From NCBI GenBank assembly GCA_030672805.1, contig DAOVFR010000041.1:1-12386 (forward strand): DNA of 12,386 nt, written 5' to 3'. Below, one piece after another: positions 6,038 through 12,386 of this stretch; position 1 is the first letter of the stretch, and the number at the start of each line of letters is the position of its first letter. This stretch comes from Candidatus Krumholzibacteriota bacterium (lineage in GTDB: Bacteria > Krumholzibacteriota > Krumholzibacteriia > Krumholzibacteriales > Krumholzibacteriaceae). A model generated the notes under the pieces. It worked only from the letters and a program-made list of their open reading frames with translations, was not told the origin of the DNA and ran no database searches. The position numbers and the translations under genes are program-made.

Positions 6038-7090
6038 GTGACACGGCAGGAACGGAAGAGGGTTCTCTCATTCGCCGGAGTTGATCCCATCAGGCTTCTC
6101 GGCGTAAATGACAGAAATGTCAGGATGTTGGAGGAGCATTTTGGACGAACTATCGTTGTCAGAGGCGATGAGGTCATCGTACGAGGTCCCTCACGGCGAG
6201 TCGAGGAACTGACAGAGGTCATCGAAACCCTCATCAGGATCGCCGCAGCTGGGCGTCAAGTGACCGAAGGAGATATACTTACGGTGATACGCGGTGATAA
6301 GAAGGAATCGAATAAAATCGGCAGGCTCGAAGATTCCGTCGTATACTACTCGACGACCAGGCGGAGAAAAATTGTCCCGAGAAGTATCAAACAGAAGGAA
6401 TATGTCGACTCGATACACGAAAATGACATTGTTTTTGCAATCGGTCCCGCCGGCACGGGAAAAACATACCTCGCAATCGCAGTGGCTCTCGCGGCCTTGA
6501 AGAACAGGGGGATAGAACGGATCTTCATCTCTCGGCCTGTTGTGGAGGCAGGTGAAAACCTCGGGTTTCTACCCGGTGATCTCCAGGAAAAGATCGATCC
6601 CTACCTGAGGCCGATTTTCGACGCGCTTAGAGAAATGGTCGGAAAGGAACGGACCCAGCGGATGATCGATTCCGGGATCATCGAGATCGCTCCGCTGGCA
6701 TACATGAGAGGGCGTACGCTGGACAACGCCTTTGCCATACTTGACGAAGCCCAGAACTGCACGATCGGCCAGATGAAGATGTTCCTGACACGTCTCGGGG
6801 TCAATTCGAAGGCGATAGTAACGGGTGATATCACACAGGTCGATCTCGGCCGGCCCGAACGGTCGGGTCTCGTTGCCGTCAGGGAAATCCTCAGAGGTGT
6901 GGAGGGGATCACGTTTATAACGCTCGGCGAGGAGGACGTGGTTAGACACCGCCTGGTCAAGAGAATTATAAAAGCATTCAGCAACGTGAGTACCGGGCTC
7001 GCGCGGTCCGGCGCCGGATTGCCCGATAACGTCAATTCGGCTGATGGAGACGCTGAGTTCGGAGCTCCGGACCCCGGAGGAAAACAATGA
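6038..7090 (+). CDS. phoH: PhoH/YbeZ-family ATPase
   Basis: The protein has 350 residues, a normal length for the family. It starts at GTG 6038, with CAGGGGA 6 nt upstream. The N-terminal region, about 10-70 (LLGVNDRNVRMLEEHFG, then IVVRGDEVIVRG), is the KH-like RNA-binding part typical of PhoH. The ATPase core carries Walker A 'GPAGTGKT' at 136-143, the family signature 'SRPVVEAGENLGFLPGDLQEK' around 165-185, Walker B 'AFAILDEAQN' at 231-240, and 'VTGDITQVDL' at 261-270. The C-terminal tail after about 318 is Gly/Asp-rich and not conserved. PhoH/YbeZ is a predicted RNA-linked NTPase that partners with the YbeY RNase, and both genes are here, separated only by pgpH. The stop overlaps the pgpH start (ATGA). 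Confidence 0.95.
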   Translation: MTRQERKRVLSFAGVDPIRLLGVNDRNVRMLEEHFGRTIVVRGDEVIVRGPSRRVEELTEVIETLIRIAAAGRQVTEGDILTVIRGDKKESNKIGRLEDSVVYYSTTRRRKIVPRSIKQKEYVDSIHENDIVFAIGPAGTGKTYLAIAVALAALKNRGIERIFISRPVVEAGENLGFLPGDLQEKIDPYLRPIFDALREMVGKERTQRMIDSGIIEIAPLAYMRGRTLDNAFAILDEAQNCTIGQMKMFLTRLGVNSKAIVTGDITQVDLGRPERSGLVAVREILRGVEGITFITLGEEDVVRHRLVKRIIKAFSNVSTGLARSGAGLPDNVNSADGDAEFGAPDPGGKQ

Positions 7091-9387
7091 CCGAACAGGT
7101 GCCGGGCGGCGGTAAGGACGGGGGCAACTCGTCCCTCTTGAAGGAGAAGCTCAATCCCTCTTCTATCCTTTCGTCGGTGATGGGCGCCGGCAGGTTGCCG
7201 TTTCTCTATGCTGCACTGTTTCTGGTCCTGTCGCTGATACTCTTTCCCCCGATGCAGAAGGTCAAGGACATCCGGTTCAAGGAAGGGGACATCGCCGATA
7301 TCGATGTCATTGCACCATTGACCTTTTTTGTTCAGTTGAGCGAGCAGGAGATCGAGAATATCCGTGCCAACGCTGCGGTAAGCGTTCCGCCCGTCTACAT
7401 CGAGAAACCGGAAGTCATGAAACTTCTTCCCGGCGATTTCTCGGTTTTCATGGAAGTGATATCCGGTATCGCGGGAGACGACACGCTGGAAGTCGAGGAA
7501 CGTGTAAAAAGGATCAGGGAATTTGCTCCGGGGCTGAGGCGGGATCCCGTTGCCCTGCTTCTCGAGGCAAAGACGAGGCTCACGATCCTCGATGTGGGGT
7601 TGCGGCTCCAGAAGCGGTTCTTCGAGAAAGGGATCATAAACGATGCCTCTCCGCTTCGCCGCGGCGCCTACCGGCACATCACCGTTGTGACCGAGAACGA
7701 GGAGAGGCGCGTGCAGACCCGGCCGTTGATCGAGCAGGGCGAGCTCGAGGACCTTATTCTCAACGAGGCGGGGAAGGTCTTTGGACGCGACGACAAGGTG
7801 ATAAAGCTGTTTTACGGCATCCTGAGGTCGCATATCGAACCGAACCTTGTCTACGACCGGCACGAGACGAAGAAGCGGCGGGATGCAGCCGAGAAGCAGA
7901 TCCCGAAGGCGTTCAAGGTCTCGAAGAACCAGCGGATCATCGCGAAGCACGACAAGGTGACGAAGAAGCAGGTCGAGATGCTCGAGGCGCTCGAGGAGGC
8001 AAGGGTCGAGCACGAGCTCGGGACTTCCGCCTGGAAGCGAATGCTTCTGTTCTTCGGCAAGGGGATCAGGGTGGCTGTGCTGCTGACACTGCTTGGCCTG
8101 GCGCTGTACCGGTTCAAACCGCGACTCGTGAGCCGCGCCGGGAGTACCACGCTTGTCTTCATCATCATCACTTTCTATCTCCTGCTTACAGTTCTCGTCG
8201 TCCGCATCTCCTATCTTGATCCGAACCTGATACCGATTGCGTTTGTATCGCTGGTGGCCACTGCCTGCTTCGGCGCGATGGCATCGGTGATCCTGACGCT
8301 CTTCTCGGCGCTCATGCTCATCACGCATACCGCTCTCCCCGCGAGCCACGCATTCGTCTCGATCCTGGCCGGCACGGCGGCGATCATCAGCATTGAGCAG
8401 CTGCGGGAGAGGAAGAACTTCTATCGTATCTTCCTGTACGTGTCGATCGCCTATATCATAGGTATCGCTGGATTAGGCCTCACGGAGGGGATCACCGCCG
8501 GCACGTTTCTTCTCGGCGGACTCTGGGGGATCGTGAACAGCTTCATCTGTACCGTTCTCGTTATGTTTCTTCTTCCTATCTTCGAGTCGCTGTTCAACGT
8601 CACGACGAACTTCACACTGATGGAACTCAGCGATCTCAACCGACCGCTCCTGAAACGGCTGATCCTCGAGACTCCCGGGACGTATCATCATTCCCTCATG
8701 GTGGGAAACATGGTCGAGGCGGTTGCGGGAGATGTCCATGCGAACAGCCTGCTCGCACGGGTGAGCGCATACTATCATGATATCGGGAAGCTTGCCAAAC
8801 CGGAGTACTTTTTCGAGAACAAAGGTGACCAGATCAACAAGCACGAAAAACTTACCCCCACGATGAGCGCACTGATCCTTGCATCTCACGTGAAAGAGGG
8901 AATCGAACTTGCAAGAAAGGAAAACCTGCCGGGGATAATCATGGACGCGATCCGGGAGCACCACGGGACGACCGTCATGGCCTATTTTTACCAGAAGGCG
9001 TTGGAGTACGATTCACACGACAGCGTCAATATTGACGACTTCAGGTATCCGGGGCCGAGGCCACGTTCGAAGGAGACGGCGCTCATCATGCTGGCCGATT
9101 CGGCGGAGGCGGCTGTCCGGTCGCTGAAGGAACCCACGGCTCCGCGGATAAGGGCGATTGTCATGAAGATCTTCGAGGCACGTATGAATGACGGAGAGCT
9201 CGACGAGAGCGGGCTCACCCTTCACGATATCGCCGTCATCAGGGAGCAGTTCATCAACTTCCTTACGGGTATTTTCCATCCCCGCATTTCGTATCCTCGC
9301 CGGGACAGGGAAGAAATGGAGCACGAAACGGTCCATGAGAATAATTCCAAGCAGCCTTCCAGGGGTGAAGGGAAGGGAAGAGTTTGA
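7087..9387 (+). CDS. pgpH: 7TM-HD c-di-AMP phosphodiesterase
   Basis: PgpH-type proteins hydrolyse cyclic di-AMP through a cytoplasmic HD domain. The 766 residues match the usual size. The ATG overlaps the phoH stop by 4 nt, with GGAGGA 5 nt upstream. Domain order: a first membrane segment at about 37-54; a large extracytoplasmic 7TMR-HDED region at about 60-315, rich in charged helices; six or so further membrane segments between about 325 and 502; and an HD domain from about 515 to 735. The metal-binding set is intact: YHHS (H534/H535), the HD pair H564-D565 in 'YYHDIGK', H601, EHH (H625/H626) and D671 in 'LADSAEA'. The last 25 residues are charged and overlap the ybeY start. Substrate assignment follows from family architecture, not from anything unique in this sequence. 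A YbbR-type gene, the other c-di-AMP-related family, lies 6 kb upstream. Confidence 0.93.
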   Translation: MTEQVPGGGKDGGNSSLLKEKLNPSSILSSVMGAGRLPFLYAALFLVLSLILFPPMQKVKDIRFKEGDIADIDVIAPLTFFVQLSEQEIENIRANAAVSVPPVYIEKPEVMKLLPGDFSVFMEVISGIAGDDTLEVEERVKRIREFAPGLRRDPVALLLEAKTRLTILDVGLRLQKRFFEKGIINDASPLRRGAYRHITVVTENEERRVQTRPLIEQGELEDLILNEAGKVFGRDDKVIKLFYGILRSHIEPNLVYDRHETKKRRDAAEKQIPKAFKVSKNQRIIAKHDKVTKKQVEMLEALEEARVEHELGTSAWKRMLLFFGKGIRVAVLLTLLGLALYRFKPRLVSRAGSTTLVFIIITFYLLLTVLVVRISYLDPNLIPIAFVSLVATACFGAMASVILTLFSALMLITHTALPASHAFVSILAGTAAIISIEQLRERKNFYRIFLYVSIAYIIGIAGLGLTEGITAGTFLLGGLWGIVNSFICTVLVMFLLPIFESLFNVTTNFTLMELSDLNRPLLKRLILETPGTYHHSLMVGNMVEAVAGDVHANSLLARVSAYYHDIGKLAKPEYFFENKGDQINKHEKLTPTMSALILASHVKEGIELARKENLPGIIMDAIREHHGTTVMAYFYQKALEYDSHDSVNIDDFRYPGPRPRSKETALIMLADSAEAAVRSLKEPTAPRIRAIVMKIFEARMNDGELDESGLTLHDIAVIREQFINFLTGIFHPRISYPRRDREEMEHETVHENNSKQPSRGEGKGRV

Positions 9388-9805
9388 GGGGGCGGTTCCC
9401 CTGATGGACTCACTTGCCTCGTTTGTCCCGCCGGCAACGGCAGTTGTCGAGGTGATCCTGGTTGGAGAGCGGAGGATGGCGCAGCTGAACAGGAGATACC
9501 GGGGTATGAGAGGCGCGGTGGAAATCCTCACCTTCTCGTATACGGGAGGGGAAGCATCCATCCGGTGCGGTACGGAGGACCCGGCCGGCGAGATTTACCT
9601 GTGCTGGAAACGCCTGGTGCAGGGGGCCGGACGGAGAGAGGTCTCGCGCGTAACATACCTTCTCAGGCTTCTCGCGCACGGTCTGTACCACCTGAAGGGG
9701 TTCGGCCACGATGATCCCGGGAGTGAGAACGTGATGGAGGAGGTGGAAAGAGAACTTCTCGGCAGGCTGATTGCGCCGAGGGAGCTGTCGAGGCTGTTCG
9801 CGTAA
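9335..9805 (+). CDS. ybeY: YbeY endoribonuclease (16S rRNA maturation), divergent
   Basis: YbeY is a zinc-dependent RNase involved in 16S rRNA 3'-end processing and 70S quality control. I chose the ATG at 9335 (156 residues, about the usual length) because it retains the first beta strand (MRIIPS). It overlaps pgpH by 53 nt. An ATG at 9404 has a nearby GAGGGGG but would remove that strand. The zinc site is intact as 'HGLYHLKGFGH' (H115, H119, H125). The usual Asp before the last His is Gly here. The 'LNRRYRG' helix is at 51-57. The usual 'KDxPTDVLSF' that follows is changed to 'MRGAVEILTF', and 'GEIYLC' at 85-90 replaces 'GDIVI'. The Gly-Glu and hydrophobic pattern is kept, so the enzyme is probably functional but divergent. 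The neighbours phoH and corC support the identification. Confidence 0.85.
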   Translation: MRIIPSSLPGVKGREEFEGAVPLMDSLASFVPPATAVVEVILVGERRMAQLNRRYRGMRGAVEILTFSYTGGEASIRCGTEDPAGEIYLCWKRLVQGAGRREVSRVTYLLRLLAHGLYHLKGFGHDDPGSENVMEEVERELLGRLIAPRELSRLFA

Positions 9806-9828
9806 GCAACGCGTCGCCGCAGCATGAT

Positions 9829-9867
9829 CCGGGTATCACGCGACCCGGTTCCTCGGGGCCCCGGGAA
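9829..9867 (+). other. Two adjacent GC-rich inverted repeats between ybeY and corC-like gene
   Basis: CCGGGT (9829-9834) and ACCCGG (9843-9848) form a perfect 6-bp stem with an 8-nt loop. Directly after it, TTCC-T-CGG and CCG-GGAA (9849-9867) can fold around GGCC with one bulge. The CCCGG at 9844-9848 can alternatively pair with CCGGG at 9861-9865, so the two folds compete. No T-run follows. This covers about half of the 82-nt gap, and a role as an RNA leader is only a possibility. Confidence 0.45.
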
Positions 9868-9887
9868 GCCGCCGTTGAAGCGCCGCA

Positions 9888-11144
9888 ATGACCACGGAGC
9901 TTACATTTTTCGTACCGGTTTTTCTGCTTGTTGCCCTGCATTTCCTCGTTTCGGGCGCTCTGGCGGCGTTCGGGATCATTTCGAGGATGCATGAGGACAG
10001 GTTATTCCCGAAGGATATGAGAGGAGCAACAGCTCCGAGGTACATGCATCTCGGCAGGTTGCATCTTGTCATTATACTTCTCGCTTTGGAAGTGACGATC
10101 ATTCCGATGATGCTGCTGCTCGTGTCCCGTTTCCTCGGATGGACCGCCGGTGGTTGCAATTTTCCCGGTTCATATGTTCTTCCGCTGCTGATCGTTGTTA
10201 TTGTTGTTGTCGTTGTGGCGGTCGTCGGTTTCGGGCTCGCAAGCAGGAATCCGCAGCGCTTTGCGATATGGGTCTCGTATCCCCTGTTTCCATTCTACCT
10301 CGCGTTCAAGCCCGTTGCCGGATTGATAATGAATGTGGTGTCCGCGGCGTTTCCTAAACTGCCCGAAGAGCTTGCCTCGTCGTTCTTTCTCATCTCCGGC
10401 GCCGATGAGCCGGGGGAGGGATTCATCGAAGAGAATGGGAGCAGGCTCATCCACAGTATCGTCGAGTTCGGCGCAAAGAAAGTCCGGGAAGTGATGGTGC
10501 CCCGGATCGACGTGTTCGCCCTCGATGACCATACGTCCTTCGATGAAGCGCGGGTGAAGGTTTCCGACGCGGGACATTCGAGAGTTCCGGTATATAACGG
10601 AAGCATCGACAGGATCGTGGGAATCCTGTACGTGAAAGACCTGCTGCGTGTATCGCCCGGTGACGCAGAAGGAATGACAATCGACGTCCTTATGAGGAGT
10701 ACGTACTACGTGCCGGAGGGGAAAAAGATAGACGATCTCCTGCGCGAGTTCCAGTTGGAGAAGAAACACATGGCGGTGGTCGTTGACGAGTACGGCGGCA
10801 CATCGGGAATCGTCACCCTCGAGGATATCCTGGAGGAGATAGTGGGGGAGATCCGGGACGAGTACGACGATGAAGCGCCGCTTCTGCGAAACCTCGGTCC
10901 CGGCGAATACCTCATCGAGGGAAGGATGAATCTCGACGATCTCAACGAAGCGCTTCATACCTCCTTCACGATGGATGATGTTGACACGCTCGGTGGATTT
11001 CTCTACAACTTGGTTGAGAAAGTGCCCGACGAGGGCGAAGAGATCGAATGGAAGGGAATACGGTTCACGATCAAACGCCTCGAGGGACAGCGGATAGCCG
11101 ATGTGCTGCTCCGGATGCCCGGCGGGGGAGAGGGTGAGCGCTGA
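9888..11144 (+). CDS. CorC/HlyC-type CBS-domain membrane protein, divergent membrane domain
   Basis: The protein has 418 residues, and the in-frame stop at 9876 limits the start to ATG 9888. Only a weak GAAG precedes it. The N-terminus corresponds to the DUF21/CNNM transmembrane domain, with hydrophobic segments at about 7-31, 58-83, 96-118 and 128-152. The signature 'SGxExA..S' reads 'SGALAAFGIIS' (22-32), so the conserved Glu is Leu. Segment 3 is nearly pure Val (103-113). The cytoplasmic part is conventional. A CBS pair runs from 'VREVMVPRIDVFALD' (199-213), through 'HSRVPVYNGSIDRIVGILYV' (230-249), to 'HMAVVVDEYGGTSGIVTLED' (294-313). 'ILEEIVGEIRDEYD' follows, and a CorC_HlyC domain lies at about 330-410. 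The family includes Mg2+ and Co2+ efflux or resistance proteins. Substrate and transport activity are uncertain given the altered membrane domain. The stop shares 1 nt with the next start. Confidence 0.85.
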   Translation: MTTELTFFVPVFLLVALHFLVSGALAAFGIISRMHEDRLFPKDMRGATAPRYMHLGRLHLVIILLALEVTIIPMMLLLVSRFLGWTAGGCNFPGSYVLPLLIVVIVVVVVAVVGFGLASRNPQRFAIWVSYPLFPFYLAFKPVAGLIMNVVSAAFPKLPEELASSFFLISGADEPGEGFIEENGSRLIHSIVEFGAKKVREVMVPRIDVFALDDHTSFDEARVKVSDAGHSRVPVYNGSIDRIVGILYVKDLLRVSPGDAEGMTIDVLMRSTYYVPEGKKIDDLLREFQLEKKHMAVVVDEYGGTSGIVTLEDILEEIVGEIRDEYDDEAPLLRNLGPGEYLIEGRMNLDDLNEALHTSFTMDDVDTLGGFLYNLVEKVPDEGEEIEWKGIRFTIKRLEGQRIADVLLRMPGGGEGER

Positions 11145-11794
11145 TGGGCTGGTTCAGAAGAAGATTTCTGACAGGTCTTTTGATCCTTCTTCCAACGGTA
11201 CTGACGGGGTACGTCGTGTACCGCCTCTTCATCTCGATAGACAACATTCTCGAACCCCTCGCCAGGAAATATCCCATTCTCGACATTCCAGGGCTCGGCT
11301 TCATCGGCGTCGTCCTGATCATTCTCATCGCGGGTGTATTCGCCAGCAACCTGATCGGGAGGAGGATCATCGGTTCGATAGAGGAGCTCGTAAAGAGGAT
11401 CCCGCTGATCAGCAGGATGTATATCGCGGTCAAGCAGATCAGCGAAGTGTTTCTTCAGCACGAGCGGACCGTTTTCAAGAAGGCGGTCATGATCGAGTAC
11501 CCGCGCAAGGGGATCTATGTCGTCGGCTTTGTAACATCTCGGTGGAACATCCCCGAATCGAAGGGCGGCGAACGCACGTTCGTGAATATCTTTCTTCCCA
11601 CCACGCCGAATCCCACGTCCGGCCTTTTTCTCCTTGTCCCCGAGCACGATGTGATTCCAATAGACTGCTCTCCCGAGGAGGCGCTGAAGATGATCATCTC
11701 GGGCGGAGCGGTTCTCCCCTATATACCGGCTGTCGATTTCGACCGGAATCCGATCGAAGGAGAAAATCCCGGTGCGGGCGGGACGCGAGAATAA
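11144..11794 (+). CDS. DUF502-family membrane protein
   Basis: The protein has 216 residues. The ATG shares one base with the corC-like stop (TGATG), and GAGAGGG lies 9 nt upstream. Two hydrophobic segments, about residues 8-28 and 51-68, are followed by a soluble domain. DUF502 signatures are visible: 'IPLISRMYIAVKQISE' at 86-101, 'FLPTTPNPTSG' at 150-160, 'LVPEHDVIPIDCSPEEALK' at about 164-182, and 'IISGG' at 184-188. The family is widespread in bacteria and includes the plant COV/LCV membrane proteins. Its biochemical function is not established. Tight coupling to the corC-like gene suggests a membrane-related role in the same transcript. The C-terminal tail (EGENPGAGGTRE) is unstructured. 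Confidence 0.88.
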   Translation: MGWFRRRFLTGLLILLPTVLTGYVVYRLFISIDNILEPLARKYPILDIPGLGFIGVVLIILIAGVFASNLIGRRIIGSIEELVKRIPLISRMYIAVKQISEVFLQHERTVFKKAVMIEYPRKGIYVVGFVTSRWNIPESKGGERTFVNIFLPTTPNPTSGLFLLVPEHDVIPIDCSPEEALKMIISGGAVLPYIPAVDFDRNPIEGENPGAGGTRE

Positions 11795-11798
11795 AGTC

Positions 11799-11827
11799 TT
11801 GACGTTTTTCCCCTTGCCTTTCATCCT
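11799..11827 (+). promoter_or_regulatory. Possible promoter for mgtE
   Basis: TTGACG (11799-11804) matches the -35 consensus at five of six positions. The hexamer 17 nt downstream, CATCCT (11822-11827), matches TATAAT poorly. Each non-overlapping unit in this window is preceded by a CTTGAC box, which gives modest support. Confidence 0.25.
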
Positions 11828-11871
11828 AGCTTTTCCGGAACAGGACCTTTAACGATCCAGGATCGATGATT

Positions 11872-12386
11872 ATGGAAGAGGAACTCGAACAGAAAATAGG
11901 ACTTATCGAGTCGATATTCGAGCGGGGCGAACTGTCGTCTCTCGGGCCGGCGGTCGACGGGATGAGAGGACCGGATATCGCGGAGATCGTGATGACCCTG
12001 CCCTTCGAGCGGAGTATCAAGCTTTTCGCGATCCTCGATACGGAGACGGCCAGCGAGGTGCTCACCATCATCGACGAAGGGTACGCGCGCGAGGCGCTGG
12101 GGAGGCTGGACGAATCCGAAGTCGTGAACCTCGTCAGTCTCATGGCGAGTGACGATGCAGCCGACATCATCCGCCTTCTCCCGCCCGATCGGATACAGGG
12201 AGTGCTCCGAAAGCTGAGCAGGGAAGAGTACGAGGACCTCAGGGCGCTCATGCAGTTCGACGAGGAGTCGGCGGGCGGTCTCATGGCGATGGAGATCGTC
12301 GCCGTAAGGGATGAGACGCTTATCTCCGATGTGATCGGGCTTCTCCGCTCCGAGGTCGAGAGTATAGAACATATCCAGAATATCTA
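11872..12386 (+). CDS. mgtE: MgtE magnesium transporter, N-terminal part (3' end outside window)
   Basis: The frame is open to the right edge and encodes 171 residues from ATG 11872. That ATG has AGGA at 9 nt; an in-frame ATG at 11866 has AGGA only 3 nt away. Residues about 30-125 form the MgtE N-terminal helical domain, with repeated pieces such as 'DIAEIVMTLPFE', 'AILDTETASEVL' and 'LMASDDAADIIRLLPPD'. The CBS region begins at 'FDEESAGGLMAMEIVAV' (129-145) and runs to 'IEHIQNI', where the window ends just before the usual YVVD strand. MgtE is a Mg2+ channel gated by cytoplasmic Mg2+ through its N and CBS domains. The 5' gap is 77 nt, too short for an M-box riboswitch of the known size. The membrane domain is not visible, so the call rests on the cytoplasmic part. 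Confidence 0.92.
   Translation, partial: MEEELEQKIGLIESIFERGELSSLGPAVDGMRGPDIAEIVMTLPFERSIKLFAILDTETASEVLTIIDEGYAREALGRLDESEVVNLVSLMASDDAADIIRLLPPDRIQGVLRKLSREEYEDLRALMQFDEESAGGLMAMEIVAVRDETLISDVIGLLRSEVESIEHIQNI

Noticed and set aside
6601..8349. 582-codon open frame on the - strand antisense to phoH and pgpH
   Set aside because: It lies fully opposite two well-conserved genes. The translation is rich in Arg, His, Asp and Gln without domain motifs, as expected for the antisense of GC-biased coding sequence.
9188..9334. Longer N-terminus for YbeY, starting at 9188
   Set aside because: The extension is Ser/Thr-rich out-of-frame translation of the conserved pgpH HD-domain end, and YbeY proteins are about 150 residues.
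11795..11871. M-box type Mg2+ riboswitch upstream of mgtE
   Set aside because: The whole gap is 77 nt, well below the size of an M-box, and the only inverted repeat is short.
1..12386. CRISPR array, tRNA or rRNA gene, insertion sequence or phage genes
   Set aside because: No regularly spaced repeats, tRNA cloverleaf, rRNA sequence, transposase or terminal inverted repeats were seen. All gaps are under 130 nt and all genes are colinear housekeeping or envelope genes.

Overview
The window is a gene-dense bacterial chromosome segment. It carries eleven complete genes and two cut by the window edges, all on the + strand. There are no tRNA or rRNA genes, no CRISPR array, and no recognisable mobile element. 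GC content is fairly high by eye, and Arg is often AGG or CGG. Two lipoprotein signal peptides, a LysM-like envelope protein and the HisRS/AspRS sequences fit a diderm (Gram-negative-type) bacterium. I cannot fix the phylum; an uncultured lineage of the FCB or deltaproteobacterial sort is only a guess.

Layout. (1) Positions 1-4794 look like one tightly overlapping transcription unit: the 3' end of a YbbR/CdaR-type gene, a membrane-anchored PhnD-like solute-binding-fold protein, a VanZ-family membrane protein, hisS and aspS. All junctions overlap by 4 to 29 nt. (2) Positions 4795-4921 hold a weak terminator-like hairpin with a T6 run, followed by a TTGACA box. They introduce a small two-gene unit (4922-5932) of coiled-coil lipoproteins, the second carrying two tandem 52-residue LysM-like repeats. 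(3) A better terminator-like hairpin at 5985-6020 lies only 17 nt before the next start codon. It is followed by phoH, pgpH, ybeY, a corC/hlyC-like gene and a DUF502 gene (6038-11794). (4) After 77 nt, mgtE begins and runs off the right edge.

Functional logic. phoH-ybeY-corC is a conserved bacterial neighbourhood linked to RNA and ribosome metabolism and to the envelope. pgpH, a predicted c-di-AMP phosphodiesterase, is inserted between phoH and ybeY as in many non-proteobacterial genomes. The YbbR-type gene at the left edge belongs to the family that regulates the c-di-AMP cyclase CdaA, so both c-di-AMP regulation and turnover may be represented here. CorC-like and MgtE proteins at the right end both point to divalent cation handling.

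I see no clear defence island or novel enzymatic system. The least explained parts are the PhnD-like protein in the ybbR operon, the lipoprotein pair, the divergent CorC-like membrane domain, and the RNA hairpins in the short intergenic gaps.
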